From assembly GCA_946122785.1 (NCBI GenBank), contig CAMGYJ010000005.1, forward strand, positions 38,802,002 through 38,866,001: 64,000 nt of DNA, in the 5' to 3' direction. Within the stretch, counting starts at the first letter, position 1, and each line of letters starts with the position of its first letter. Made by a program: the position numbers and the translations under genes. Under the pieces are notes generated by a model. The model was not told the DNA's origin, did no database searches, and worked only from the letters and a program-made list of their open reading frames with translations. This DNA is from Linum tenue (taxonomy: Eukaryota > Streptophyta > Magnoliopsida > Malpighiales > Linaceae). Positions 45,641 to 56,440 of this stretch are shown here, in pieces.

Positions 45641-46010
45641 GGACAATCCAATAATGTCAGTACACTACTTGAATGGCATATCAACAATGATTTGAATGGT
45701 TGTTCTGGGATTGACACTGCTATTGCCTGGAATAATAATAAAAATTAAAAGACTTGATAGGTATTGACTGGGGAAATTAATTATCAGCAATGTTCTTTTT
45801 ATTTAATGAATTAGAATGGCTGTCTATTTACTTGGCTGTGAATGGCACTGAAGGGGTTGGTGGATGGTCTAGTTTTGATTAGGGCCAAGTAAAAAATACC
45901 ACGCCGAAGGCAAAGTGGGCGTGGTTTTATGATAAGCCTCTAATTATAATAACGAGTCCTAAAAACAAAAGTCAAAATATTATAATAATGTCATATAAGA
46001 AGGATTGTGA

Positions 46011-46420
46011 ATGAACCAAGTCGAGGTTTGTCATATTTTGGGTTCAGTTCGTTTAAATGATCTCGAATTCGGTTCGAGTTCGACACGAGTTTTAATAGGC
46101 AAGTTCGAGTTCAACTTGTTTACAAAATTAGAAGCTCGTGTAAACTTGCCAAATGAGTTTAACGAGGAAAGATTGAGTTCATATGATAAAATGTCGATTG
46201 TAGCTCAAGCTCGAGCTCAAATTCGGCTCACAAGACACCAATGACAAAAAATTTAAAGGCTTTCGAGCTTGTTTGCGAGCCTATCAAACTGAACATGTCA
46301 TGACTCGAGCTCGACTCGTTTACAGACGAGCTTGTGTTCGCGAGGCTGCTCGTTTAATGACGAGCCGAGTGTCAAACAAGTTTTTTTCGAATTGAAAGCT
46401 AAGTCATTCATGAGCGAGTT
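46011..46420. repeat. GAGCTCGA-rich dispersed repeat
   Basis: Dense TTCGAGTTCGA, CGAGCTCGA and GAGCTCG variants in both orientations, like 19500-19690. Open frames here are by-products. No known family assigned. Confidence 0.5.
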
Positions 46421-46489
46421 GGTTCATTAACAACCCTACATGCGATGCAAGACACCTATATTAAAAATAAGGATTTTGCTGGACTTTTC

Positions 46490-47246
46490 GGTCGACCGGA
46501 GCCAACTTGCGGTCGACCGAATGGACTAATTCATGTATGTTTGGGTTCCTGAAGGCGGTCGACCTCTTACAAAATGCGGTCGACCTCTTTGGTGGTCTAA
46601 CAGAATGAAAGGTCGACCCAAATATCTCATAGGCCGACCCTTGTGCACCTAACAGGTCGACCGCATTATGAAGAGGTCGACCGCCTTCAGACCGTATCCG
46701 TATTGGATATGGATTCCAACACCAGAAAGGTTCCACAATTGGACAAGGAAACGAATTGGGTCGACCCATTCACGTCCTAAATCTCTATAAATACGAATAT
46801 GAGTCCCCTTCAATGCCACCAAGTCTGAATTAGGTTTTTTTACGACTTAGAGCCTTTGTGAAGAAGATCGTTCGCGGTTGCTGTTGTACGTGTTGGAAGT
46901 GGTCGACCAGGTCTAAGGTGAGGTCGACCTAATGTAGCATTCGCCTTCGTCAAATGATTGGACACTTTGATAGAACACTTATCTTCTATCTGGTCGACCT
47001 CTTTCCTTATCCGGTCGACCATTTTGTTAATGACTGCCATCAAGTGGTCGACCTATATATTAGGTGGTCGACCATGTTGTTTCTGACGCCAACGAAATGG
47101 CCGACCGAGGTTTTATTCTGGTCGACCAAAAATACCAACTTAAACTAAATGAGGTCGACCGAGTGGTCGTGGCGGTCGACCGCAACGCTTTCTCGTGCTG
47201 CCCAAATTGGTCAATTCGGTCGACCGCCCTCAGGAATAGGTCGACC
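46490..47246. repeat. Array of paired GGTCGACC palindromes, probably a solo LTR or LTR fragment
   Basis: Nineteen exact GGTCGACC octamers and two GGCCGACC variants (46632, 47099) in 757 bp. All but one (46759) fall in pairs 20-21 bp apart, start to start. A TATA-like CTATAAATACG at about 46783 lies in the middle, as in an LTR promoter. Outer limits could not be fixed because no TG...CA pair or target duplication is clear. The short open frames are products of the repeated octamer. Confidence 0.75.
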
Positions 47247-48187
47247 GAAAAGTGCATGTCACCGTGACATGCATGTCATAGTAGGCATACCCTAAAAATA
47301 ATGCTAAGTTTTTAAGGAAAAAGACCGTATTTTATTATTCACACTGTCTAGGAAAATAAATGAGACAACTCAGTTTTAAAAATCCATCATTACAAAATCT
47401 TATTTATTATGGAACTAATATACATATTTATTTATATACTCATGTGTGTAATCTATTTTTATCGTAATTTCATTAATAAATTTTATCACATAGTCCCAAC
47501 AAATAATAGCATGCAATTCTATCAACCGCTTCTGTTTCTTAGTCGATGACAACTTATTCATTCATTTTTACTCATGAGAATTCATCTCGTAAAAATCATT
47601 AGCTGAGTTGTTGAAGTTGCACCGAGCAAGTTTCAGAAATCTTTAAAATACTAGCGAATGACAATCCATGTAAATTCACCAAATTTCTTGTTTATTGTTA
47701 TACAACTGGAAATTATAATTGATATCTTTTCGAGACAAATTGAGTGAACAAAATAACAATTGTGAAAGCAGGTGTATCACATACACCCAAAATCAAAAGT
47801 ACACCCTATCCTTATTTAAATGTGTCATTTTTATATGTAAACATAATAGCAACTTTAAAATAAATTGAAAGGAAAGGATGACGAAATGGGCATCCAATAA
47901 CTAGCAAACTTCACTTTCAAAGAATGAAGATAGCAAATGTCAACACCAGGCATGATCACAATCCACTTGCCACCAATTATTGTTTGTGAAATCGTACTGT
48001 ACTGGTGGTCCGATCGAAAAAAATTTATTATCAAATTTAAATTGGTAGACGGGTTTAGAGATATAAAACGATTGAACCGCGGTTAAACAACGATTCAGCA
48101 TAAAATTATATGGTTTCGCAATCCCGATTAAAAATACGACCAACTCTTTTGTTCAATTCTTTCTTTGTAAGTTTAGAATATAATCAC
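47247..48187. other. Intergenic DNA, no gene seen
   Basis: AT-rich. The near-palindrome CATGTCACCGTGACATG lies at about 47256-47272. No gene. Confidence 0.5.
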
Positions 48188-48771
48188 TGTTTGAACCTAA
48201 CTGAGTGTAGGAGTGAGGTTCGTGTGAGAGTTTGGGTCAAGAAGAAACACCAGTGCTCGGGTCGATCGGAGGGATAAGAATTAGAGAGTGAGTGAGAACG
48301 AGAGCCAGGACTTTAGAAAGAGAAGTAGTTGCTATAGAGAGAGAATGGTGGAAAATGCGATCCCCCCACCCACCGTAGTAAATGCCGTATTTATAGGCTT
48401 CATGGTGGTGGGTGAGTGATTGACTCATGTGAGGATACAATGATGTGACCACAGGGGTACAATGATGTGACCACTAACATACTAAGGATTTTTAGGCTAT
48501 GTCCTGCCCATCCCTCTACCTAGGGCGTGTCAGAGGTCTATCCATGGGCCTGATGTGACTACCTTCTGGGGAGGAAAGCTGCGCTTTCCTCGTCCCTTGG
48601 TTTAGCCTACGCTAAGCTCTTCGCGCCGAGACGTGGTTAACGGCGACGAGGTGTCGCGCTCGGGGTCTTCGCGCTGCCTCGTCGGGGTGTATTTGGTCGC
48701 GCACTGTTCGTTGACGTGGCTGGGCCCGACTTGCTCCTTGGCGCAGCTAGGCCCGAGTCACATGCCCAACA
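48188..48771 (-). repeat. 3' LTR of Tat-type element
   Basis: 584 bp. On the minus strand it starts TGTTGGGCATGTGACTCGGG and ends GGTTCAAACA. It is longer than the other LTR because the latter lost about 26 bp and about 13-16 bp. Confidence 0.9.
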
Positions 48772-48785
48772 ATTGCCCCCCATCA
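48772..48785 (-). promoter_or_regulatory. Polypurine tract, Tat-type element
   Basis: On the minus strand, CTGATGGGGGGCAAT-like purine-rich sequence directly precedes the 3' LTR. Confidence 0.75.
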
Positions 48786-48912
48786 GGGGGTGTTCTATGA
48801 ACGCCCCCTGTTTGGATTTCTTCTTTGACAGACTCGGGCCTGTGCGATCTCCGTGAGGCGGGTCTTTTGGGCTTATTCCGCTTGTCGCGGTCGGTTGGCT
48901 CCTGCGTGCGTG

Positions 48913-49110
48913 ATACTTTGAACCGGCGACGCGCTGTACTAACGTGCGCCCGTTGTTGGGCTTTGTTCTTCTCCGTGCGCGATACTTTGAACCGGCGACG
49001 CGTTGTACTAACGCGCGCCCGTTGTTGGGCTTTGTTCTTCTCCGTGCGCCGGTTGTACTAACGCGCGCTCGTTGTTGGGCTTTGTTCCCTGTGCACGATA
49101 CTTTGAGCCG
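48913..49110. repeat. About 68-bp tandem repeat in internal region
   Basis: GATACTTTGAACCGGCGACG recurs at 48913 and 48981, and partly at about 49097, with intervening CGCGCCCGTTGTTGGGCTTTG units. About three partial copies. GC-rich, unlike the flanks. Confidence 0.75.
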
Positions 49111-49542
49111 GCGATGCGCGCATCCCCCAGTGTGTTGTCTTCCCCGCGTCGCACGAGGCGCGTTTTTCTTTCTCTTCGCGGGTATGTCGTGCCCCCCAGG
49201 CGGTGCGCGGCACTTGTGGCGTCGCCGACTAGTGCCTATGATGGTAGGTATCCACGTGTCACTGTGTGATTAGGCTACTTGGGCGGGGATTTTTTGAATT
49301 TCAAAAAGATTTGGTGGGATCTGACGGTTACGGATCCCTATGTGGCTTTAACCCTTCGCATTCCGCTGGCCGACTTTGGCCCTTTGCTCTCCCCTTGACC
49401 GACTATAAATATAGGGTTGTTGTGGGGAGGGAGGGTTCACCTGTTTCTTTCGATTATCGCCTCTTTTTTCTTTCCCTGAGATTTCTCTCCTCCTTTTGCA
49501 ACCTCAATTCTCTTCTGCTGTTGCTAAGTTCGAGTCGGTATC

Positions 49543-52218
49543 ATGTCTAGCATCAACAACAACGAGGCTGAGGTCGTGCAAGGCGAAGAAGGTAATTTCT
49601 CCCCTCTCTCGCACAGTTCTTCTGACCGTTCCGGTGACGGGAACGGTGGTTCTGATGATTGGAATGGCGGATCTGACGGCGGAGACGGCGGTGGTGACGG
49701 TGGGATTCCGGCGACGCCGTCGTTCGAGGCTAGGTCAGGCGATGGGGCCGGGAGCTCCTCTGATGTGGGTGTAATCGCCTCCGGGAGTGGGGAAGCGATG
49801 CGGCCAGCTCGGGGGTACTGATCATCCGGCGTAATCAGGATGGTGGGCCGGACGTCGACGATGGAGTTGCCAACGATGGAGTCGCCGCCGATGAAGTCGC
49901 TGACGACGATGAAGTCGCCGACGAGATGGCGCAGGGGGACTTGGGTGGGCAATTCGCGCCTCGAGCCGTTGAGCGCGTTACTGAGGCTATGGCCCGCCTG
50001 GGGATGCAAGGCGTCGGCGCTTCCTATCGGGTGATTGAGTGGGCCGAGATGTGGGGTGATCAGCCGGCGCCGTCGGACAACCTCAAGCGCGGACCCGAGC
50101 ACCCCTCTATATATGACGTGGACGATGTGAAGGAGTTGGTCCGCGGGCTGGGTTTGCCCCCCAATTGGGAATACGCTGCTCCGTCGGTGCGCAGCATGGT
50201 GGGCAATTGCCCCCCGGGGTGGTTCGGCGTCTACGCGGAGTACTGGGTGATGGGGTTCAAATTCCCCATCGACCCGTTGCTGTGCGCTATATATGAGCGC
50301 CTTAAGTGCTCCGTCGGGCGGCTCTCCCCATCGGTTATCATGCATGCGAGCTGTCTCCGTCTCGCGTGCAAAAGGCTTAACATCGAGCCCACCTATGGCC
50401 TATTTAGGAAGATGTACAAAATCAAGGAGGCCACGACGCGGAGCGACTGTCTTTCTATCCAGCGGCGCGACAACCGCCCCGATGGATTTGTGTATGGCTC
50501 GCCCAAGTTGAAGAAGACTTGGTTCGAGCAGTTTTTCTATGTTAAACCCACTCCCGGGGAATGGGCGAGCGGGTCCATGGCAGAGCCCACCTCCTGGAAG
50601 AAGGGCAGTACGCTCGGGTTCGAGGCGGACGCCGGACTTTATGACGGGCTCAACGCTGAATATGAGGCTTGCATGCCTCATCGCATGAACTTATACGCGC
50701 GGGGTGTCCGCGAAGCCTGCTTGGAGGAGCTGTTTGGAGATGGTTAGTTAAATTTCTTTTCTTTTGCATTCTGTCTTATTAACCGCTCTCTTACGATTTA
50801 TTGGCGCAGGTGTTGACTTCTCCAGCCTTGTTAGCATGATGTCGGTGGACGACGTCGCGCCGCGCGCTGACAAGAAGAAGAAGAAGAAGAAGGTTGTCGC
50901 GGTGCCCAAAGCTTCGAAGCGGAAGGAGATCGAGCAGCCGCAGCCGCAAGCTATCGAGAGGCCCCGCAAGACAATTCGCATAGTGGAGCCAACTTCTCAG
51001 GCGGTGAAGCAGACGTCTGCCGCGCAACCACTGACTGCCGCGCAACAGCTGTCCTTGGCGCTGTCGGAGCCCGAGGCAACAGTGACCAGGCCCGCTCGTC
51101 GGGATGGGAGTGGGGCGAGCAGCTCCTCCGGGGCAACCACCACTGCTGCCCCCGTCAGCGCTGCACCTGCCACCGCCGCCGTCCACCAAGTCCGCGACGT
51201 GCGGATTCACACCGCGGTGGCGTGTAACCTGGTGTCTGCCAACCATGCGCTCCGGGCGATCGGGCCCGTTCTCTCCGTTCCTCCGCGGGTGGAAAAAACG
51301 GACCCTCTTCATGACCTGGCGCAGATTCACTTCGCGGTAAGACCTAGTTGGATCCCTGCAGTTTAGGTTTATTTTCCTAACCTTCCCCTTTCCGTCTTCC
51401 CCCCTCTTTTTTTTCGTGTTTGGCTAAGGCTCGTGGCGTTGTAGGGTCTGTCGGCGACTTTTCGGGCTCAGCAAGAGCGCGCCTCGATGCGTGCCAAGAT
51501 GAAGGCCGACGAGGCGCAGATCGTCCAGCTGGAGGGGAAGGTACTCGGGGCAAACAATCGTGCTGAAGATGCGACAATTAAGGCCAACGAGGCACTGGAG
51601 TCGCTCGGCCTTTTGCAGAGCCGATTAGCCGCGGACGTGGAAGCGGCCAAAGAACAGGTGCGGAACGAAGAGCGCTCCGCCCTCCGGAAACAGCTGGAAG
51701 TCTCTTTTTCTGAGAGGTTGCGCAAAGCTCGCGAAGAATTTCAGAAGGAGAAGGACGACCTTGTTCGCCTGCATACCGTCGCGAAGGCTGAGGCCGTTCG
51801 CGCGGCTGAGGCCGCGGCCATCCGCCAGTTCAAGTCCTCCCAACCTTTCGGGAAGATCATGGCGGATGCCATGACCAAGGCCGTGATAGCGGTCGGTAAG
51901 AAGGTTCGCCCCGAGAATCCAGGGATGCACTGGGATACGCGCGAGATGGTTCAGCATGTCAAAGTGTGGATCGGCGAGAAGCGTCCTTTGGATTACTCCG
52001 AGTCCGAGGGAGAGGAGGAGGAAGAGGCGGAGCGCCGGGAGGAGGAAGAGGCGGAGCGCCGGGAGGAGGTAGAGCGTCCAACTGGGGAAGAGGTTTCGGG
52101 CGCCAGGAGGGATGGCGAGGTGGCTGATGAAGACGAGGAGGACGAGGAAGAGGAGCGTCCTTTGTTGCGTCGCAAGTCGAGCAGGGAGGACGAACAGCCC
52201 AACGCTGGCTCTGCTTAA
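49543..52218 (+). CDS. Three-exon antisense gene (aORF) of the Tat-type element
   Basis: Opposite in direction to the element. Exon 1 ends 50742; introns 50743-50809 and 51337-51444 have GT-AG ends; exon 3 ends 52218. The start region (49543-49820, Ser/Gly/Asp-rich) needs a one-base frame change near 49800 to join the main frame, which is open from about 49806 through 49926. So either the start is further down (ATG 49926) or the copy carries a frameshift. Exon 1 encodes a compact domain (VKELVRGLGLPPNWEY, CPPGWFGVYAEYWVMGFKFP) typical of the plant family catalogued as putative gypsy-type transposon protein. Exon 2 is basic, with a Lys run, then Pro/Ala/Ser-rich. Exon 3 is a long coiled coil (51487-51830) ending in a Glu-rich tail. 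Function unknown; possibly a nuclear accessory protein. Confidence 0.75.
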
Positions 52219-52459
52219 ATGTTGTCCAATCGATCCTTAGCTGTTTTGTTGGTTCTTCGCGCTCTTTTTGTTGCTTTCCTATGTGTAATTGCGAACAACA
52301 TTATGGCTCCCTCTTTGATTATGACAATAGGTCTTCGACTGTGTTTGTTTCTCTTTCTCTCTTTTTTATCTATCTTGCTCAATAACTTTGTGTGCGCGAA
52401 TGGGCGACGACCACCGCTCTTGTTTTGTTTTCTCGCGCGGAGGATGCGCGAACTGGGTG
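52219..52459. other. Spacer after antisense gene
   Basis: T-rich sequence following the stop of the antisense gene, probably its 3' untranslated region. No separate gene. Confidence 0.5.
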
Positions 52460-52895
52460 AGCACGGATAGTGTTGGGCTATCGCTAACTTTTTGTTCTTT
52501 CAAACTAGGCGCGAATAGTGCTGGACTATTGCTAATTTTTGTTCTCTCGAACTGGGCGCGAATAGTGCTGGACTATTGCTAATTTTTTGTTCTTTCGAAC
52601 TGGGCGCGAATAGTGCTGGACTATTGCTAATTTTTGTTCTTTCGAACTGGGCGAGAATAGTGCTGGACTATTGCTAATTTTTGTTCTTTCGAACTGGGCG
52701 CGAATAGTGCTGGACTATTGCTACTTTTTTGTTCTTTCGAACTAGGCGCAAATAGTGCTGGACTATTGCTAATTTTTTGTTCTTTCGAACTGGGCGCGAA
52801 TAGTGCTGGACTATTGCTAATTTTTGTTCTTTCGAACTGGGCGCGAATAGTGCTGGACTATTGCTAATTTTTGTCCTTTCGAACCGTGTCCTTTT
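52460..52895. repeat. 47-bp minisatellite, about nine units
   Basis: Units of about 47 bp with core GCGAATAGTGCTGGACTATT, then GCTAATTTTTGTTC and TTTCGAACTGGGC. Starts at 52511 and 52558 give the period. ATAGT-GCTGG-ACTAT in each unit can form a 5-bp stem. The array lies between the antisense gene and the integrase end. Confidence 0.9.
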
Positions 52896-52934
52896 ATTTA
52901 TTGCGCTAATGCGCTGTAGCGAACGTGGTACACG

Positions 52935-53561
52935 CTAATCTGCCCGGTGGTACTTCCTTAGATTCTGTGCATTCCATGTTCTTGGAATCTTGTTGCCCCC
53001 CAACTCGCTTAGTTTGAATGTGTTGGCGCCGATTACTTCGCGGACCAAGTAAGGGCCTTCCCATGTCGAGGCGAGCTTCCCGTGCCTGGGGTCGGGGCGG
53101 AAGTTCCGCCGTAGTACTTGGTCGCCAAGGTTCAACTTGTGTGGGACCAGCTTCACGTTGTGGTACTTGGCTACCTGTTCTTTCATTGCGGCTAGCCTGA
53201 TGGCTGCCAACTCGCGCCTTTCTTGTGACAACTCGAGCTCTAGTAGGCGCGCTTCGTTGTTCGCTTCTTCGTTGTACTCAGTGATCCGGTAGGTCGGTAT
53301 TGTTGTTTCGATGGGGATTACCGCGTCAGTGCCGTACGTGAGAGCGAAAGGGGTTTCGCCCGTTGCTACCTTGTATGTGGTGCGGTGCGCCCATAACACC
53401 GTATTGAGCTCGTCCGCCCAATTGCCCTTGGCTTCATTCAGGCGGGTGTGGAGGCCGTGCAAGATCGCCTTATTGGAAGATTCCGCTTGGCCGTTGGCTT
53501 GCGGGTAAGCCACTGATGCGAATCTTGCGATGGTTCCCACCCCGTCGCAGAAGTCTATCAC
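52935..53561 (-). pseudogene. Integrase C-terminal half, Ty3/gypsy pol remnant
   Basis: 209 residues on the minus strand. It begins inside the catalytic core with SVAYPQANGQAESSNKAILH, which includes the catalytic Glu (AESSN). LNTVLWAHRTTYKVATGETPF and the GPYLVREVIGANTFKL chromatin-binding region follow. The end NLRKYHRAD is typical of Tat-type integrases. The zinc finger and first two catalytic Asp residues are absent, so it cannot work alone. It ends the pol ORF. Confidence 0.88.
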
Positions 53562-53580
53562 TTGTTAGCGTTTCTTCTTG

Positions 53581-53598
53581 GCCCCACGGTGGGCGCCA
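53581..53598 (-). promoter_or_regulatory. Primer binding site, Tat-type element
   Basis: On the minus strand, TGGCGCCCACCGTGGGGC lies two bases after the LTR end. This is a primer site form seen in Tat-clade elements; I do not assign the tRNA with certainty. Confidence 0.75.
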
Positions 53599-53600
53599 AT

Positions 53601-54142
53601 TGTTTGAACCTAACTGAGAGTAGGAGTGAGGTTCGTGTGAGAGTTTGGGTCAAGAAGAAACACCAGTGCTCGGGTCGATCGGAGGGATAAGAATTAGAGA
53701 GCGAGTGAGAACGAGAGCCAGGACTTTAGAAAGAGAAGTAGTTGCTATAGAGAGAGAATGGTGGAAAATGCGATCCCCCCACCCACCGTAGTAAATGCCG
53801 TATTTATAGGCTTCATGGTGGTGGGTGAGTGGTTGACTCATGTGAGGATACAATGATGTGACCACAGGGGTACAATGATGTGACCACTAACATACTAAGG
53901 ATTTTTAGGCTATGTCCTGCCCATCCCTCTACCTAGGGCGTGTCAGAGGTCTATCCATGGGCCTGATGTGACTACTCGTCCCTTGGTTTAGCCTACGCTA
54001 AGCTCTTCGCGCCGAGACGTGGTTAACGGCGACGAGGTGTCGCGCTGCCTCGTCGGGGTGTATTTGGTCGCGCACTGTTCGTTGACGTGGCTGGGCCCGA
54101 CTTGCTCCTTGGCGCAGCTAGGCCCGAGTCACATGCCCAACA
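53601..54142 (-). repeat. 5' LTR of Tat-type element
   Basis: 542 bp, TG...CA on the minus strand. A TATA-like sequence (reverse of GCCGTATTTATAGGC, about 53798-53812) fits an LTR promoter. Confidence 0.9.
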
Positions 54143-54739
54143 ATCACATTATAAGTTTTTTTTTATCAGACGAAGCTACTCAGCTTTGCTACAATTGTTT
54201 AGGAATATATTTGGTGTAAGCTTCGATTCGCCACATAACAAGTGTTAATTTCACTCCCTGGCTAGGCTACATTGGGTATCTGCAATTAGTGCATTATATC
54301 TCCCCCAACTTCCATTTTCTTTCTTCTTCTTTACTTTTAATTTCTCACATAAGAAAGTTGATTCGCTGTCAGAATTTCACTTGCGAACAACTCCACTTTC
54401 ATCAAAGGGCAAGAAATTTGGTGATCCACTAATACGCATTTTGATCGTTTGGGTAACACCAAAGGTTTCTTTTGATCGAGAAAAAAGGTTGATGTGATCA
54501 ATTCGACAAAGACAATCTCTACAATGAATATTGGAGAAGTACGTACTACAAAGGCAGAAAAAACAACGAAGTGAGAAATCTTCTAGACAAAATTAAGTTG
54601 TAAGAATGGGAAGAAGAAAAAATATCTAACCATTGGTGTGATTTTAGTGATAATTTAGTTTATTGTTATAAAAAAATTATGAAAAGAGGAGTTTTTTTTA
54701 TCAAATACAATCATTACAATACTTGAACCAGGACGCTGT
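54143..54739. other. Intergenic DNA between two LTR elements
   Basis: AT-rich, no gene. It continues the sequence cut at 48187 and ends with GCTGT, the expected left target duplication of the next element. Confidence 0.5.
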
Positions 54740-56407
54740 TGTTGACACCTAAAATTAATTTTGCCGGAATTAAATGCCGCATTAATTAGTCTCGGCATTT
54801 AAGTCGAAACCGCACGTAAAAAACGGTATCGTTGGGAGTCGAGCGGCGTCGCGGAGAACTAAAACGGTACCGCAAGGAAGCTCAGCGGTGCCACGGTACT
54901 GCAAACGACACCGCTTACCGAAAAACAAAAGGGCCGCGCGTGGGTATTGGAGGAGTTTTCTCTAATTAATTATTATTTTTATTCATTGTTGGATGGGAAG
55001 AAGCGGCACCGAGGGGAGTTAAAACGGTGCCGCGGAGGGCTAAAACGCTGCCGCGGAATTAAAAACAGTACCGCGAGGAAGCCCAACGGTACCGCTATAC
55101 TAGCAAACGACAGTGTTTAATAATAAACAGTGTCGCGGAAGAAAAAAACAAACAGAGCTGGTTGGGAAAGAAAACGACACTGCAAGGCTGGAAGCGGAGT
55201 CGTTTAATATTAAAACGATGTCGCGGGTAGAATCAAGCGGTGCTGTTCAGTTAAAAACGACACCTTTTAAGGCATCAACAACGCCGCAGTATTACTAAGC
55301 GATGTCGTTTAGTTAAAAACCATACCACAATGGTTTGAATTTTGGCGAGTGGCCCGGCAAGCGCAACGACACTGCAAGACAAGAAAAACGGTACCGTTTG
55401 GTAGAGAACAATGTCGCAGGATGAAAAACGATATTGTTTGATGGGACCGGGACGGAACAGTCCAAGGTCGGCATCGATTAGTGAAAAGCGATGCCGCGGA
55501 AAGATTAAACGACGCCGCAGGAGGTAACAATGATATCGTTTGATTAAAAACGATATCGCAGTGGTTAAGAGCTCGGCCAAAGGTGGCCCGCCAAGCCCAA
55601 CGACGACGCAAGACTAGAGAACGACGTTGTTTGATGGACTAACAATGTCGTTGGTTAAACCGGGTCGGGGCAGTTGAGTTGGATTATAAAGCGGCATCGA
55701 TTGGTGAAAGGCGATGTCGTGGTATTGGTGAAACGTCATCGTTACATGGACAAGGTTGTAAGTCGTTTCGCCAAGTTTCTGCAAACAGGAGCGGTTTCGA
55801 GGGCACGTGATTATCACGCAACAAGGAGGAAGTTACCTGCACGGTTGACAGGAATGAAGACGCGGGAGACAAAGGCGCCAAGGCAGTTACTACGACGGAG
55901 AGAAGCGCGAAGTATAAAGATTGGGAAGAGAGAGAAGCTGGTGACGGCAAAATCAAATCCCAACTGCACCATAGCAGAATTTATCTTTTTCTCTCTAGTT
56001 CGTAGAACTGCTCTGTCAAAGACCTCCTTTGCAGAGTCGTAGTAGTTGTAGATCGTAGTCGTAGTTGCGGAGCTCTCCAGAGGAACCTCCATAGGAGTAG
56101 AGGTAACGTAACTTAGAACACTCTCGGTTTGGTTTCTCGTTTCTCGTTGAACACCCTCGTTCGAACGTAGTTTGGAGAGGTGGTGAACCGAGTAACGGTT
56201 GTTTGATTAGAGGTCAAAGGTGCATCGATCGAATCAACGACGCCGACACCGGCGGCGGATATTTGACGATCGTCTTGATTTCTGCTTTAATCGATCAGAT
56301 CAACGACGCCGACTTCGGCGGCGGATATTTGACGATTTTGCTGATTTTGTGTTTGTGCTTACTTGAATACAGTGCGCATTGAACACGCGAGTTTCGCCAA
56401 CGAAACA
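54740..56407 (+). repeat. 5' LTR with helically phased CGRYRYCG array
   Basis: 1668 bp, TGTTGACACC ... GAAACA. From 54824 to 55741 octamers fitting C-G-R-Y-R-Y-C-G (with CG-to-CA/TG decay) recur every 20-22 bp in long runs. Each is often preceded by AAAA. A TATA-like GTATAAAG follows at about 55911. Confidence 0.85.
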
Positions 56408-56410
56408 AAT

Positions 56411-56428
56411 TGGCACACCCGGTGGGAC
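56411..56428 (+). promoter_or_regulatory. Primer binding site, Tat/Retand-type element
   Basis: TGGCACACCCGGTGGGAC lies three bases after the LTR end, a form common in this clade. tRNA not assigned. Confidence 0.7.
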
Positions 56429-56440
56429 ACGTGTGTTCGA

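Larger units (their letters stand above)
48188..54142 (-). mobile_element. Internally deleted Tat-type Ty3/gypsy element with antisense gene
   Basis: The LTRs are at 48188-48771 (3' LTR) and 53601-54142 (5' LTR). The exact 5-bp duplication ATCAC occurs on both sides (48183-48187, 54143-54147). Orientation is minus: the primer site is beside the right LTR, the polypurine tract beside the left one, and the integrase remnant on the minus strand. Gag, protease, reverse transcriptase, RNase H and the front of integrase are gone: the primer site is followed within about 20-30 bp by mid-integrase. Downstream of integrase a multi-exon gene runs on the opposite strand, as known for extra ORFs of Tat/Grande-type elements. 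LTR substitutions are few (about 3), but two short deletions separate them. It is young and non-autonomous. Confidence 0.9.

Noticed and set aside
46490..47246. CRISPR-like array
   Set aside because: The repeats are 8-bp palindromes at uneven larger distances with no constant repeat-spacer unit, and this is plant nuclear DNA.
46461..47267. Open frames with repeated VDR, STD and GRP-like residues
   Set aside because: By-products of the GGTCGACC array in three frames, not genes.
49524..51330. Minus-strand frames opposite the antisense gene
   Set aside because: Shadows of GC-rich exons; the plus-strand reading has the conserved domain, splice sites and coiled coil.
52460..52895. CRISPR-like array
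   Set aside because: The whole 47-bp unit is repeated, so there are no unique spacers; it is a minisatellite.
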